In this document: piece by piece, positions 12,891-19,244 of the stretch
How positions within the stretch are numbered: the stretch's first letter is position 1
Layout of the letters: each line of letters begins with the position of its first letter
Virus record (IMG/VR): IMGVR_UViG_3300046538_000194
Coordinates: 1 to 42,748 of that record
Strand: one strand, 5' to 3'
Source: a virus
Length of the DNA stretch: 42,748 nucleotides
Position numbers and translations under genes: made by a program
Notes under the pieces: model-generated
Databases searched by the model: none
The model's input: only the letters and a program-made list of their open reading frames with translations
What the model was told of the DNA's origin: nothing

Positions 12891-13268
12891 TTAGGCGCGG
12901 CCGGTCTCGGGCTGCGCGGTGCGGCCGGGCTGGATGGCCTCGATCTCGAACAGCGGATCCATGTCCAGCGGTGCGGCCTTGAGCTCGCGGGCCTTGCCGC
13001 GGCGGGCGCCGTCGTAGCAGGGCGGGCACCAGGCGATCAGGTCGGCCGGCGGCGGGAAGGCGTCGGAGACGTCCCTGGAGGCCGCCAGCAGTTTGATGTG
13101 GCCCTTCTTGTTGGCCAGGTAGCCGCCGTGGACGTGGCCGCAGCGGCCCTCGGTCTTGGTGTGCTTCTGGCCGCACTCGCCCTCGCACTGGCACCGGTGG
13201 CCAGCCGAAGCCATGACGGGCTCCCAGATCTCGGCGCCGACCATCGGCGCGCGCTCGGTGACGGTCAT
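12891..13268 (-). CDS. Cys/His-rich zinc protein, HNH-like
   Basis: A 125-residue protein: HRCQCEGECGQKH, then CGHVHGG, then WCPPCYDGAR, i.e. at least six Cys and several His placed as in a degenerate HNH or treble-clef zinc fold. No clear DH catalytic pair is visible, so nuclease activity is doubtful. This type of protein is common in actinophage replication regions. The ATG overlaps the upstream stop (ATGA); the TAA stop is unusual for this genome. Confidence 0.6.
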   Translation of the reverse strand: MTVTERAPMVGAEIWEPVMASAGHRCQCEGECGQKHTKTEGRCGHVHGGYLANKKGHIKLLAASRDVSDAFPPPADLIAWCPPCYDGARRGKARELKAAPLDMDPLFEIEAIQPGRTAQPETGRA

Positions 13269-13621
13269 CGCGGTACCTCCGCATACTCCGTGGTGGTGGG
13301 CTTGACGCTGCCGAACCGGGGCCGCCTCTCAGGCCAGCCGTAGGTGGACCAGCGGAAGATGGTTCGCTCGTTGACGCCGGTGCGGCGTCCGATCTCCCGG
13401 TGGCCCAGCTCGCCGCGCAGGCCGAGGATCCGGGCGGCCTGGTACTGCTCCTGCCAGGCGAGCTGCTGCGGGAGGCCGTTGACGGCCCGGTCGACGGCGG
13501 TCCAGTCGACGGTCTCGCCGTCGATGAAGGCCGACGTGTCGGTGGTCGAGGCGTAGACCCACGAGCGGTCAGTGACGATCGGCCGAGCGCTGTAGGTGAT
13601 GCTCCCGGTGAGCCTGGTCAT
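13265..13621 (-). CDS. Helix-turn-helix early protein
   Basis: 118 residues, with an HTH near the C-terminus (ELGHREIGRRTGVNERTIFRWSTYGWP) resembling sigma-70 region 4-like or resolvase-like DNA-binding helices. The N-terminal part carries 'GETVDWTAVDRAVNGLPQ', seen in actinobacterial plasmid/phage regulators. ATG 13621 overlaps the upstream stop (ATGA). Likely a DNA-binding accessory of replication or an early regulator. Confidence 0.65.
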   Translation of the reverse strand: MTRLTGSITYSARPIVTDRSWVYASTTDTSAFIDGETVDWTAVDRAVNGLPQQLAWQEQYQAARILGLRGELGHREIGRRTGVNERTIFRWSTYGWPERRPRFGSVKPTTTEYAEVPR

Positions 13622-13950
13622 GCTGCGCTCCTGGCGGGGACGGTGCCGATCCACTGGCGGCACAGGGAGCTGTGGACGGTGGCGCGCTTGGAGGCGACGG
13701 CGCCGGCCTGGGCGATGAGCCCGGCGCGGGAGGCCGCGAGGAACCGCGGTCCCCACTGGGCGGACCGGTCGGGCTCGCCGACCAGCTGCTGCTCGATCAG
13801 GTCGGCGGCCTGGAGGGGCTGGCCGCGGCGGGCCATCTCCTCTATCGCGGCGTCGCAGCGGGTCGCCCAGTCGGCGTCCGTGGCGGCGTCGGCGGCGCCC
13901 ATGCCGTCCTGCTTGGCGCGGCGGCCGGCGGCCGGGTCGATGGCGGTCAC
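13618..13950 (-). CDS. Conserved-looking phage replication-region protein
   Basis: 110 residues. The pattern WATRCDAAIEEMARRGQPLQAADLI ... EPDRSAQWGPRFLAASRAGLIAQAGAVASKR ... SLCRQWIGT resembles a winged-helix family seen in actinophage replication modules, where 'WG..F..A...GLI' and 'W.G' are fixed. The GTG overlaps the upstream stop. DNA binding is plausible; exact role unknown. Confidence 0.6.
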   Translation of the reverse strand: MTAIDPAAGRRAKQDGMGAADAATDADWATRCDAAIEEMARRGQPLQAADLIEQQLVGEPDRSAQWGPRFLAASRAGLIAQAGAVASKRATVHSSLCRQWIGTVPARSAA

Positions 13951-14069
13951 CGGGTCACCTCCCAGGCGTCTCGGGCGGCGAGGTAGGCGGCGCGGAAGCA
14001 CAGGGCGGCCAGGCCGAAGCCGAGGCCCATCGCGGCGACCGCCGACGGCAGGTGCAGACGCGGGGTCAC
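13947..14069 (-). CDS. 40-aa single-span membrane protein
   Basis: A very short gene: GTG at 14069 overlaps the Sak4 stop (GTGA) and its TGA overlaps the next GTG, so it is fully embedded in the overlapping operon. The product has one hydrophobic segment (AVAAMGLGFGLAALCFRAAYL) and an amphipathic end. Its exact fit between two coupled genes argues that it is real. Function unknown. Confidence 0.6.
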   Translation of the reverse strand: MTPRLHLPSAVAAMGLGFGLAALCFRAAYLAARDAWEVTR

Positions 14070-15043
14070 TGGGCACCCCCGGCGAGCTTCAGCGCGGAGC
14101 CGCGGGTGCGGATGTAGTCGCCGAGGGTGGTGGGCTTGCCGTCCTCGGGCGCGAGCATCGGCGTGGCCAGCAGGCCCCGGGACTCCACGTCGCCGTACAG
14201 GTCCAGCAGCCCCTCATAGGTGGCGCTGGCGGCGGTGGCCTCGTTGATGAAGTCGGCCGGGTCGGCGGCCTCGGCGCCGTCGTTCAGCCAGACCAGCAAC
14301 TCCTTGGCGAGGGCCCCGCCGTCGGGCTGCTCGATGACGCGCTGGTGCAGCGCCGGGCAGCGGGACTTGAGGATCCGCAGGGTGTTGGTGACGTCCATGG
14401 CGCCGACGACGTCGAACTCGTATTCCATGCCCTTGCGCTGCTCGGCGCGAGTGCCGACGGCGACGGGCTCCTTGCGGCCCCGGTCGTTCTCCTGCAGCAC
14501 CCACTCGGTGTGGGACCGCATCGTGACGACGACGTGCCCGGGGTAGGACAACAGGGCGTCGATCATGGAGTTCTGGAGGGGCGTGCCCTCCTTCCAGCCG
14601 CCGAAGCTGTTGCCGCCGTAGCGGGCCCTGGCTGCCTTGTCGACCTGCTCCAAGGTGCCCTCGGTGCCGGTCCAGAAGTGGCTGAGGGAGTCGACCAGGA
14701 CGGCCCCGTACCCGGCGCCGGCCGCCGCGGCGAGTGCCTTGATCAGGTCGCGGGGGTCGAAGCGGGACAGCTGCAGGACGTCGAAGGCGAGGCCGTTGAT
14801 CCCGACGTACTTGGAGGCGGCGCCGCGCTCGGTGTCGATGACGGCGATCCGGTCGGACAGGCCGCGGGCGAGGGCGAGACCGGTCCAGGTCTTGCCGGAG
14901 CCGGACACGCCCTGGAAGGCTACTCGGGCCTTGGACTGCTCCTTGGTGGCGGGCTTGAAGGTGAACTCGGCGGCGTCGCCGAAGGTGTCGGCGGGCTTGC
15001 CCTGTCGGGCGGTAAGTGCCTGGTCGATGCGCTGGCCGGCCAT
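14066..15043 (-). CDS. Sak4-like RecA-family ATPase (phage recombinase)
   Basis: A 325-residue RecA-fold ATPase: Walker A GVSGSGKT (45-52), 'IAVIDTERG' (66-74), Walker B GAVLVDS (about 113-119), and a later 'VVVTMRSHTEWV' strand. This is the Sak4/AAA_24 class of phage nucleotide-binding proteins, which promote single-strand annealing with an SSB and usually sit beside an exonuclease. The adjacent upstream gene is such an exonuclease and the two overlap (TGATG), forming a two-component recombination pair. Confidence 0.85.
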   Translation of the reverse strand: MAGQRIDQALTARQGKPADTFGDAAEFTFKPATKEQSKARVAFQGVSGSGKTWTGLALARGLSDRIAVIDTERGAASKYVGINGLAFDVLQLSRFDPRDLIKALAAAAGAGYGAVLVDSLSHFWTGTEGTLEQVDKAARARYGGNSFGGWKEGTPLQNSMIDALLSYPGHVVVTMRSHTEWVLQENDRGRKEPVAVGTRAEQRKGMEYEFDVVGAMDVTNTLRILKSRCPALHQRVIEQPDGGALAKELLVWLNDGAEAADPADFINEATAASATYEGLLDLYGDVESRGLLATPMLAPEDGKPTTLGDYIRTRGSALKLAGGAQ

Positions 15044-15957
15044 CAGTTGGCCTTCTTTCCGGTGCGGGCGGGCATGAGGGCGTGGGTGGATCCGTCGGCC
15101 TTGGTGGCGCGGACCGCGATGAGTTCGCCGAGGGCTTCGGCGCGGGTGGCGGGCCCGAGGCGGTCGAGGATGAGGGCGGCGACCTGGCGGCGCTCCACCT
15201 CAAGGGCCTTGGCGTTCTCCAGTGCGTCGCGGTATCGGTCGGCGAGCCGCGGGCCGATGTCTACGCTGACGCGCTCCACGCCGGGCTTCTGGGCGCGGGC
15301 GGTCTGGTAGGTGGACTCGCTGCCGTCGATGTCAGGCCGTTCGCCGTGGCGCACGTCCTCGAGGAACCGCTGCGCGGCGTCACGGAGGATCGCGGCCTCG
15401 GCCGGGTCGTATCGCACGGTGTACTCGCGGTAGTCCCATCCGCTGATCAGGACGGCGACGTGGCACAGGTCGAGGCCGAGGGTGTCGAGCTGCCACAGCA
15501 CCTGGGCGCGGTAGTAGATCGGCACCTCGTCCGTGCCCGGCTCGCCCCACTCCTCACCGATGGGTGAGGTCTTCACCTCCAGCAGCGCGGTGCGGGTGCT
15601 GTCGGCAGTCCAGAGGACCCGGTCGGGGGTGGCGCGCTGCCACTCCCGGTCGCGGTGCCGCCAGGTGCCGGTCTCCTCGACCAGGTACTCGGGGTGCTCG
15701 TCCGCGAACTTCGCGGCCACGGACGGTTCGAGGCGGCGGCCCCACTCGATGGCCGGGGCGTCGATGAACGGGGCGAACGGCCGGCCGGACTTCTTGTGCC
15801 ACAGGGTGAAGCGGGACTGGAACGGCGACAGGCCGACGACGGCGGGTGCCTCGGTGGCGGTGATGGTCAGGCCGGCTCGGGCGGCGTCCCAGCCCGGGGT
15901 GCCGGGGGCGAAGCGCCCCAGCAGCACCCCGGCGGGCACGGTGGCGGTGGCGGTCAT
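15043..15957 (-). CDS. YqaJ/lambda-exo-type recombination exonuclease
   Basis: A 304-residue PD-(D/E)XK nuclease. 'VVGLSPFQSRFTLWHKKSGR' is the family's opening motif; 'IEWGRRLEPSVAAKF' gives E77, 'ATPDRVL' gives D112, 'ALLEVKTS' gives the E127-x-K129 catalytic pair, and 'YYRAQVLWQLDTLG' the Q-rich helix. It should resect double-stranded DNA ends for the Sak4-like ATPase. The ATG shares its A with the upstream TGA. The long upstream in-frame extension is rejected because another coupled gene occupies it. Confidence 0.88.
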   Translation of the reverse strand: MTATATVPAGVLLGRFAPGTPGWDAARAGLTITATEAPAVVGLSPFQSRFTLWHKKSGRPFAPFIDAPAIEWGRRLEPSVAAKFADEHPEYLVEETGTWRHRDREWQRATPDRVLWTADSTRTALLEVKTSPIGEEWGEPGTDEVPIYYRAQVLWQLDTLGLDLCHVAVLISGWDYREYTVRYDPAEAAILRDAAQRFLEDVRHGERPDIDGSESTYQTARAQKPGVERVSVDIGPRLADRYRDALENAKALEVERRQVAALILDRLGPATRAEALGELIAVRATKADGSTHALMPARTGKKAN

Positions 15958-16199
15958 CAGAACGGTGCCTCCGTGTCGCTGTAGGCGTTCCAGCGGCGCC
16001 AGGCCATGCGGTGGGCCAGCCGCATCGGCACCCAGGCGAGGAGCCAGGACTTCTCGGGGGACCAGCAGGGGCAGCAGCCGCGCCAGTCCGGCAGGTCGGT
16101 GATGCCGGAGCCGTGGCAGTCGGGGCACTTCGGCTTCGGGGTGTCGGTGAGGACCAGCGCCGGGCGGGGCCAGTCGTCCAGACGGATACGGAGGCGCAT
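15957..16199 (-). CDS. Zinc-ribbon protein, DnaJ-type Cys motif
   Basis: 80 residues with CPDCHGSGI (a CxxCxGxG motif) paired with CCPC about 14 residues later, one probable zinc site, and a Trp/Arg-rich C-terminus. The ATG shares its A with the preceding stop. Function unknown; small zinc proteins of this type are frequent in phage early operons. Confidence 0.6.
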   Translation of the reverse strand: MRLRIRLDDWPRPALVLTDTPKPKCPDCHGSGITDLPDWRGCCPCWSPEKSWLLAWVPMRLAHRMAWRRWNAYSDTEAPF

Positions 16200-16498
16200 C
16201 ACTGGCCCCACCTCGGCTGGTGCTCGGCGACCATCGCGACCGCCCAGTCGGGGGCATCCTCCGAGGCGTGACCGTCCGGCAGGCTCCACCCGGTGCTGTT
16301 GCGCTTCCGGGTGCTGATCTCGCCGGACTTGAGCCGGAGCCAGCCCTCGGTGGAGACGGAGGTGCGGCGGCCGGACTTGTAGGTGAGGGTGACCGTGTCC
16401 GGGACGATGGTCATCGTGGTGTGCCGGATCGGGAGGTCGGGGACGTCCTCGATCCCGAAGACCATCACGCGGGTCTCGTCGGTGAGCGTGGTCTTCAT
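16199..16498 (-). CDS. Hypothetical early protein
   Basis: 99 residues, beta-rich (RHTTMTIVPDTVTLTYKSGRRTSVSTEGWLRLKSGEIS) and ending in a Trp-containing helix. No motif recognised. Flanking genes overlap its ends. Confidence 0.6.
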   Translation of the reverse strand: MKTTLTDETRVMVFGIEDVPDLPIRHTTMTIVPDTVTLTYKSGRRTSVSTEGWLRLKSGEISTRKRNSTGWSLPDGHASEDAPDWAVAMVAEHQPRWGQ

Positions 16499-16719
16499 CA
16501 GATCCCCCAGTACAGGCGCGCGCAGGCGGCGCGGTAGCGGATGGTGCGGTAGGCGTGGCGGGTGCGGCGCCAGCGGGCCCAGGACGGGCGGTGGTTGCGG
16601 CGGGCGCGGTTGCGGGCGGCGTCCCAGGTGAGGGAGGCGAGCAGCGTCACGGCGACCACGGCGAAGCCGAAGACGGTCCAGGCGATGGCGGGGCCAGCGG
16701 CTGCGACGATGGCGGTCAC
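16498..16719 (-). CDS. Small membrane protein
   Basis: 73 residues: one membrane span (IAWTVFGFAVVAVTLLASLTW) followed by a very Arg-rich cytoplasmic tail. The GTG overlaps the upstream stop (GTGA). Function unknown. Confidence 0.6.
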   Translation of the reverse strand: MTAIVAAAGPAIAWTVFGFAVVAVTLLASLTWDAARNRARRNHRPSWARWRRTRHAYRTIRYRAACARLYWGI

Positions 16720-17012
16720 TCGGTCACCGCCTCGCAGGCGAGGAGGATCTCGCTGGCGACCTCGCAGCGGCAGGTGTCGCGCATGGTGTCGCGGGTCCCG
16801 TGGTCGGGGCAGTACGACACGATGTCCGCGGCACGCTCGCGCAGCGTGTCGTTGCGGGTGGTGCGCACCTGCTGGCGCAACCGCTCGATTTCGGCGGCGG
16901 CCGCGGCGCGGGTCGGGACGGAGGTCACGAGGAAGTCCGTCAGCAGCTGCTCGGCCTGGGCGCGGCCGATCTCCGGCGACAGCAGCGTCAGAAGGTAGTC
17001 GCGGGCGCTCAT
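16716..17012 (-). CDS. Hypothetical early protein
   Basis: 98 residues: an N-terminal helical part (MSARDYLLTLLSPEIGRAQAEQLLTDF), a coiled segment (AAAEIERLRQQVRTTRNDTLRERAADIV) and a Cys/His tail (YCPDHG...CRCEVASEILLAC). ATGA coupling on both sides. Function unknown. Confidence 0.6.
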   Translation of the reverse strand: MSARDYLLTLLSPEIGRAQAEQLLTDFLVTSVPTRAAAAAEIERLRQQVRTTRNDTLRERAADIVSYCPDHGTRDTMRDTCRCEVASEILLACEAVTE

Positions 17013-17218
17013 CGCGCACCGCCCTTGGCCTTCTGCAGCGTCAGCACGGGCACGGTGGTGGCGCGGCAGGCGGCGATGCCGGCCTGGTAGGCGGTCCACG
17101 TGTCGGCGGCCCAGTCGGCGGGGTCGCCGTGCTCGGCGACCATGCGGGACGCGAACCGGCACTCGACCGGACTGGCGACCGGCGCGGCCACCGCGGGGCG
17201 GGACAGGATGACGGTCAT
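17009..17218 (-). CDS. Small hypothetical early protein
   Basis: 69 residues (MTVILSRPAVAAPVASPVECRFASRMVAEHGDPADWAADTW...). No motif recognised. Coupled to both neighbours through ATGA overlaps. Confidence 0.58.
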   Translation of the reverse strand: MTVILSRPAVAAPVASPVECRFASRMVAEHGDPADWAADTWTAYQAGIAACRATTVPVLTLQKAKGGAR

Positions 17219-17508
17219 CGCGCACCCGCCTGGGTGGCGGCGTGGCAGCGGCGGCAGAGGTACTTGCGGTCCGGCGACAGCGGGTTGGTGGTGACACTGG
17301 TGCCCACCGGGGTCAACTCGTCGCAGCTCTCGCACCGGGCACCGAGCATGTCGCGCAGCCTGTCCAACTGCTCAGCGAAGACGGCGCGCTCGCTGGGGAA
17401 CATCTCGGCGACGATTCGACGGGCGTCGGCCAAGTCGTCGTTCAGCACGTGGAAGAGGGCGGCGGTCTCCGCGAACGCGGTGACCGGGGTCTGGGTACTC
17501 TGGGACAT
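17215..17508 (-). CDS. First early-operon gene, zinc-binding hypothetical
   Basis: 97 residues: a helical N-terminal half (FHVLNDDLADARRIVAEMFPSERAVFAEQLDRLRDML) followed by CESC ... CRRC, a zinc ribbon. AGGGA lies upstream of ATG 17508. It opens the long overlapping early operon that runs to 8.0 kb; the promoter must lie in or upstream of 17509-17593. Confidence 0.62.
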   Translation of the reverse strand: MSQSTQTPVTAFAETAALFHVLNDDLADARRIVAEMFPSERAVFAEQLDRLRDMLGARCESCDELTPVGTSVTTNPLSPDRKYLCRRCHAATQAGAR

Positions 17509-17563
17509 CACGGTCCCTTTCTCTGAGTTGGGTGTAGGGGCCAGGAGCCGTTCCGGGTGCCAC

Positions 17564-17580
17564 CGGGGCGGCTCGCCCCG
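17564..17580 (-). terminator. Terminator between the regulator operon and the early operon
   Basis: 7-bp perfect stem (17564-17570 with 17574-17580), 3-nt loop. It lies 13 nt after the stop of the 52-aa gene, in front of the first early gene. Suggests controlled read-through from the regulator promoter. Confidence 0.6.
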
Positions 17581-17593
17581 TTTCAGGGGTGGA

Positions 17594-17752
17594 TCAGGCG
17601 CTTTCGGCCAACTCCGGGTCGGCCGTGTCCGGCTCGGACGCGGTCTCCGCCGCGCGACGCGGTCCGGCGGCAAGCCCCAGAAGCTGCACCAGGCGTCGCG
17701 CTTGTTCGGGGCTCGGCGGTCCGATCAGCTCGTAGAGCGAGGTCGCGCTCAT
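17594..17752 (-). CDS. 52-aa protein coupled to the XRE regulator
   Basis: A short gene: ATG 17752 overlaps the stop of the XRE gene (ATGA) and runs to TGA 17594. Product starts MSATSLYELIGPPSPEQARRLVQLLGL and has an acidic, Ala/Thr/Glu-rich tail. Translational coupling to a regulator suggests a small partner or antagonist. Function unknown. Confidence 0.6.
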   Translation of the reverse strand: MSATSLYELIGPPSPEQARRLVQLLGLAAGPRRAAETASEPDTADPELAESA

Positions 17753-18039
17753 ACGACGGCTGCGAGCTCGGCGTCGCGGGTGATGCCGTCGGTGCGCTCA
17801 GCCGGCACCCAGAGGACCAAGAGGTCGACCCCGATGCGGGCCGCGATGGCGGCTGCGCGCTCGGCGTTGGCGGTCTCCTGAGCCCCGGTCATCAGCTCGC
17901 TGATGTAGCTGGCGTGGCAGCTGGCAGAGGCGGCGAGGGTGCGGACGGTGACGCGGCTTCCGTCGCCCGTGTGCTGCATCAGCATGCGGAGCAGGTTCGG
18001 GTTGCGGAGCCGGAAGCGGGGTGTGGGTGCGCTGGGCAC
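17749..18039 (-). CDS. XRE-family regulator of the leftward early promoter (Cro-like position)
   Basis: 96 residues with an HTH (VRTLAASASCHASYISELMTGAQETANAERAAAIAARIGVDLLVLW), where 'ASASCHASYISELMTG' is the helix-turn-helix core. GTG 18039 has an ideal AGGAGG 4 nt upstream; longer upstream readings run into the intergenic control region. Divergent from the repressor gene at 18333, it is the first gene of the leftward transcript and occupies the Cro position of a genetic switch. Confidence 0.75.
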   Translation of the reverse strand: MPSAPTPRFRLRNPNLLRMLMQHTGDGSRVTVRTLAASASCHASYISELMTGAQETANAERAAAIAARIGVDLLVLWVPAERTDGITRDAELAAVV

Positions 18040-18332
18040 TCTTCCTCCTGTGCAGTGGATTGCTGCTCGGCGGGAACACATGAAGCATTGCACCACGGGA
18101 ACGCTTTGTCTACTGCACTGCGGGGATGAACTTGCCGATGCACAAGGAGGACGTCCGTGCGGCTGCACGGTCGCCGTGGCGTGAACATGCGGGCGTTGAA
18201 CCAGACCCCTAGCGCGCGCGTTCCTGTGGGATGGACAATCCGTTCCCGGCGTGCGACGCCCGCCATTGATGACCAGCGCGTCCCCACTGATGCGTGAGCC
18301 ACCAGGTAGACACGTGCGCAAGGAGTAGAGAG
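18040..18332. promoter_or_regulatory. Divergent immunity control region
   Basis: A 293-bp non-coding region between two divergent XRE genes. It contains four copies or near copies of CGGGAAC/CGTTCC (18071-18077, 18096-18103, 18219-18224, 18241-18248). GTAGACA lies inverted at 18107-18113 and direct at 18306-18312. A leftward promoter candidate has TAGACA (-35) with a weak -10 17 nt further. These are the best operator candidates for the lysogeny switch. Confidence 0.55.
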
Positions 18333-18734
18333 ATGATGACCTCTATGGCCAACCAGACACGACGTGACCAGCTGTCCCAACTGGTGCGAGAGCGACGCGA
18401 GGAGCTTGGGCTCTCCATGTCCCAGCTCGTTGCCGCGTGCGGCGACCCCACTCTGAACAGCAGCTGGATCAGCCGCCTGGAGACAGGTCAGGTGAAGGAC
18501 ATCCCCCGGGAGAGCCGGCTGGCGGCCATCGCCCAGGGCCTGCGCCTGAGCTATCAGACCGTGGCCCGGTCGGCCGCAGCGCAGTTCCTCGGGGTGGAGG
18601 AAGAGGCGGTCTGGTCAGAGGACGGGACGGTCCGCGCGGTGGTGGATCGCATGGGTGAGCTGTCCGATCAGGACCGCCGCGAGCTGGCCGCCATTGCAGA
18701 GCTGTTCTCGCGTCGTCACAACTCCGACACATAG
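18333..18734 (+). CDS. XRE-family phage repressor candidate
   Basis: 133 residues. The N-terminal HTH is 'LSQLVRERREELGLSMSQLVAACGDPTLNSSWISRLETGQVKDIPRESRLAAIAQGL', a HTH_31-type domain common in Streptomyces. The C-terminal half is helical and acidic. AAGGAG 7 nt upstream sets ATG 18333, with a second ATG immediately after it. It is transcribed toward the integrase and away from the early genes, the position of a lysogeny repressor. It lacks a peptidase (LexA/CI-type) domain, so induction would need another mechanism. Confidence 0.75.
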   Translation: MMTSMANQTRRDQLSQLVRERREELGLSMSQLVAACGDPTLNSSWISRLETGQVKDIPRESRLAAIAQGLRLSYQTVARSAAAQFLGVEEEAVWSEDGTVRAVVDRMGELSDQDRRELAAIAELFSRRHNSDT

Positions 18735-18878
18735 AGAACGATCATCTTCCACATCTTCCCGTAACCGTTCGGACACGGCATGATGTCCTGACCGCCTGGG
18801 AGCGACCGTTGTAGCCTGACTCCGCCGAGTAGTTCGTTCATGCGTTCGACTGGCGGGGCCTTGACCGAAGGGGGTCGT

Positions 18879-19112
18879 GTGTCGGGACCAGACCAGATAG
18901 AGGACGTCGCTCCACGCGTGCGGATCGAGATGGTCGACAGCCTTCCGTGCGGTCGGAAGGTCGCCCGCTTCGAGGCCGACCACGAGACGGTCATCGCGGT
19001 GGCAGGCCACCTGGAGGAGGGCGTCCGGCGAGAGCTGGAAAGGACCCTCCAGGAGGCCGTGGCCAGCGGGATGTGGGAGCGGCATTGGAGCGGCCCCCAC
19101 CAGGGGGAGTAA
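18879..19112 (+). CDS. Hypothetical protein upstream of attP
   Basis: 77 residues from GTG 18879 (GGGGG 4-5 nt upstream); ATG 18840 would give 90 residues but has no SD. Sequence 'VRIEMVDSLPCGRKVARFEADHETVIAVAGHLEEGVRRELERTLQEAV' suggests a compact beta-alpha protein. It lies between repressor and integrase, where some phages encode recombination accessory factors. Function unknown. Confidence 0.58.
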   Translation: MSGPDQIEDVAPRVRIEMVDSLPCGRKVARFEADHETVIAVAGHLEEGVRRELERTLQEAVASGMWERHWSGPHQGE

Positions 19113-19128
19113 CGGCAGATCAGAAGGG

Positions 19129-19162
19129 GCCCCGTCGCTGCGGTAGCGCAGAGTGACGGGGC
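19129..19162 (+). terminator. Terminator in front of attP
   Basis: Outer stem 19129-19136 with 19155-19162 (8 bp) plus inner stem 19138-19142 with 19147-19151 around a GTAG loop. It ends the repressor-side transcript before attP and the integrase gene. Confidence 0.8.
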
Positions 19163-19184
19163 TCCTCTGCGTCTTCAGGTGGTC

Positions 19185-19244
19185 TGACGTTAGGTTCTAT
19201 GTGACATGTCGGAGATCCGACACCGCAGTAGTAACCTAACGTCA
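19185..19244. other. attP candidate: concentric dyads abutting the integrase
   Basis: A 60-bp element with perfect 12-bp outer arms (19185-19196 and 19233-19244) and perfect 7-bp inner arms (19207-19213 and 19216-19222). Both share one centre, the dinucleotide GA at 19214-19215. Large serine integrases (phiC31, TG1, R4) use attP sites of about 50 bp lying next to int, with inverted arms around a non-palindromic central dinucleotide. The geometry fits well. The last base of the right arm is the first base of the integrase ATG. Confidence 0.8.

Noticed and set aside
18735-18878. A promoter for the small gene before attP
   Set aside because: Some AT-richer segments exist but no convincing -35/-10 pair, so no site is annotated. 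No gene is visible in this gap.
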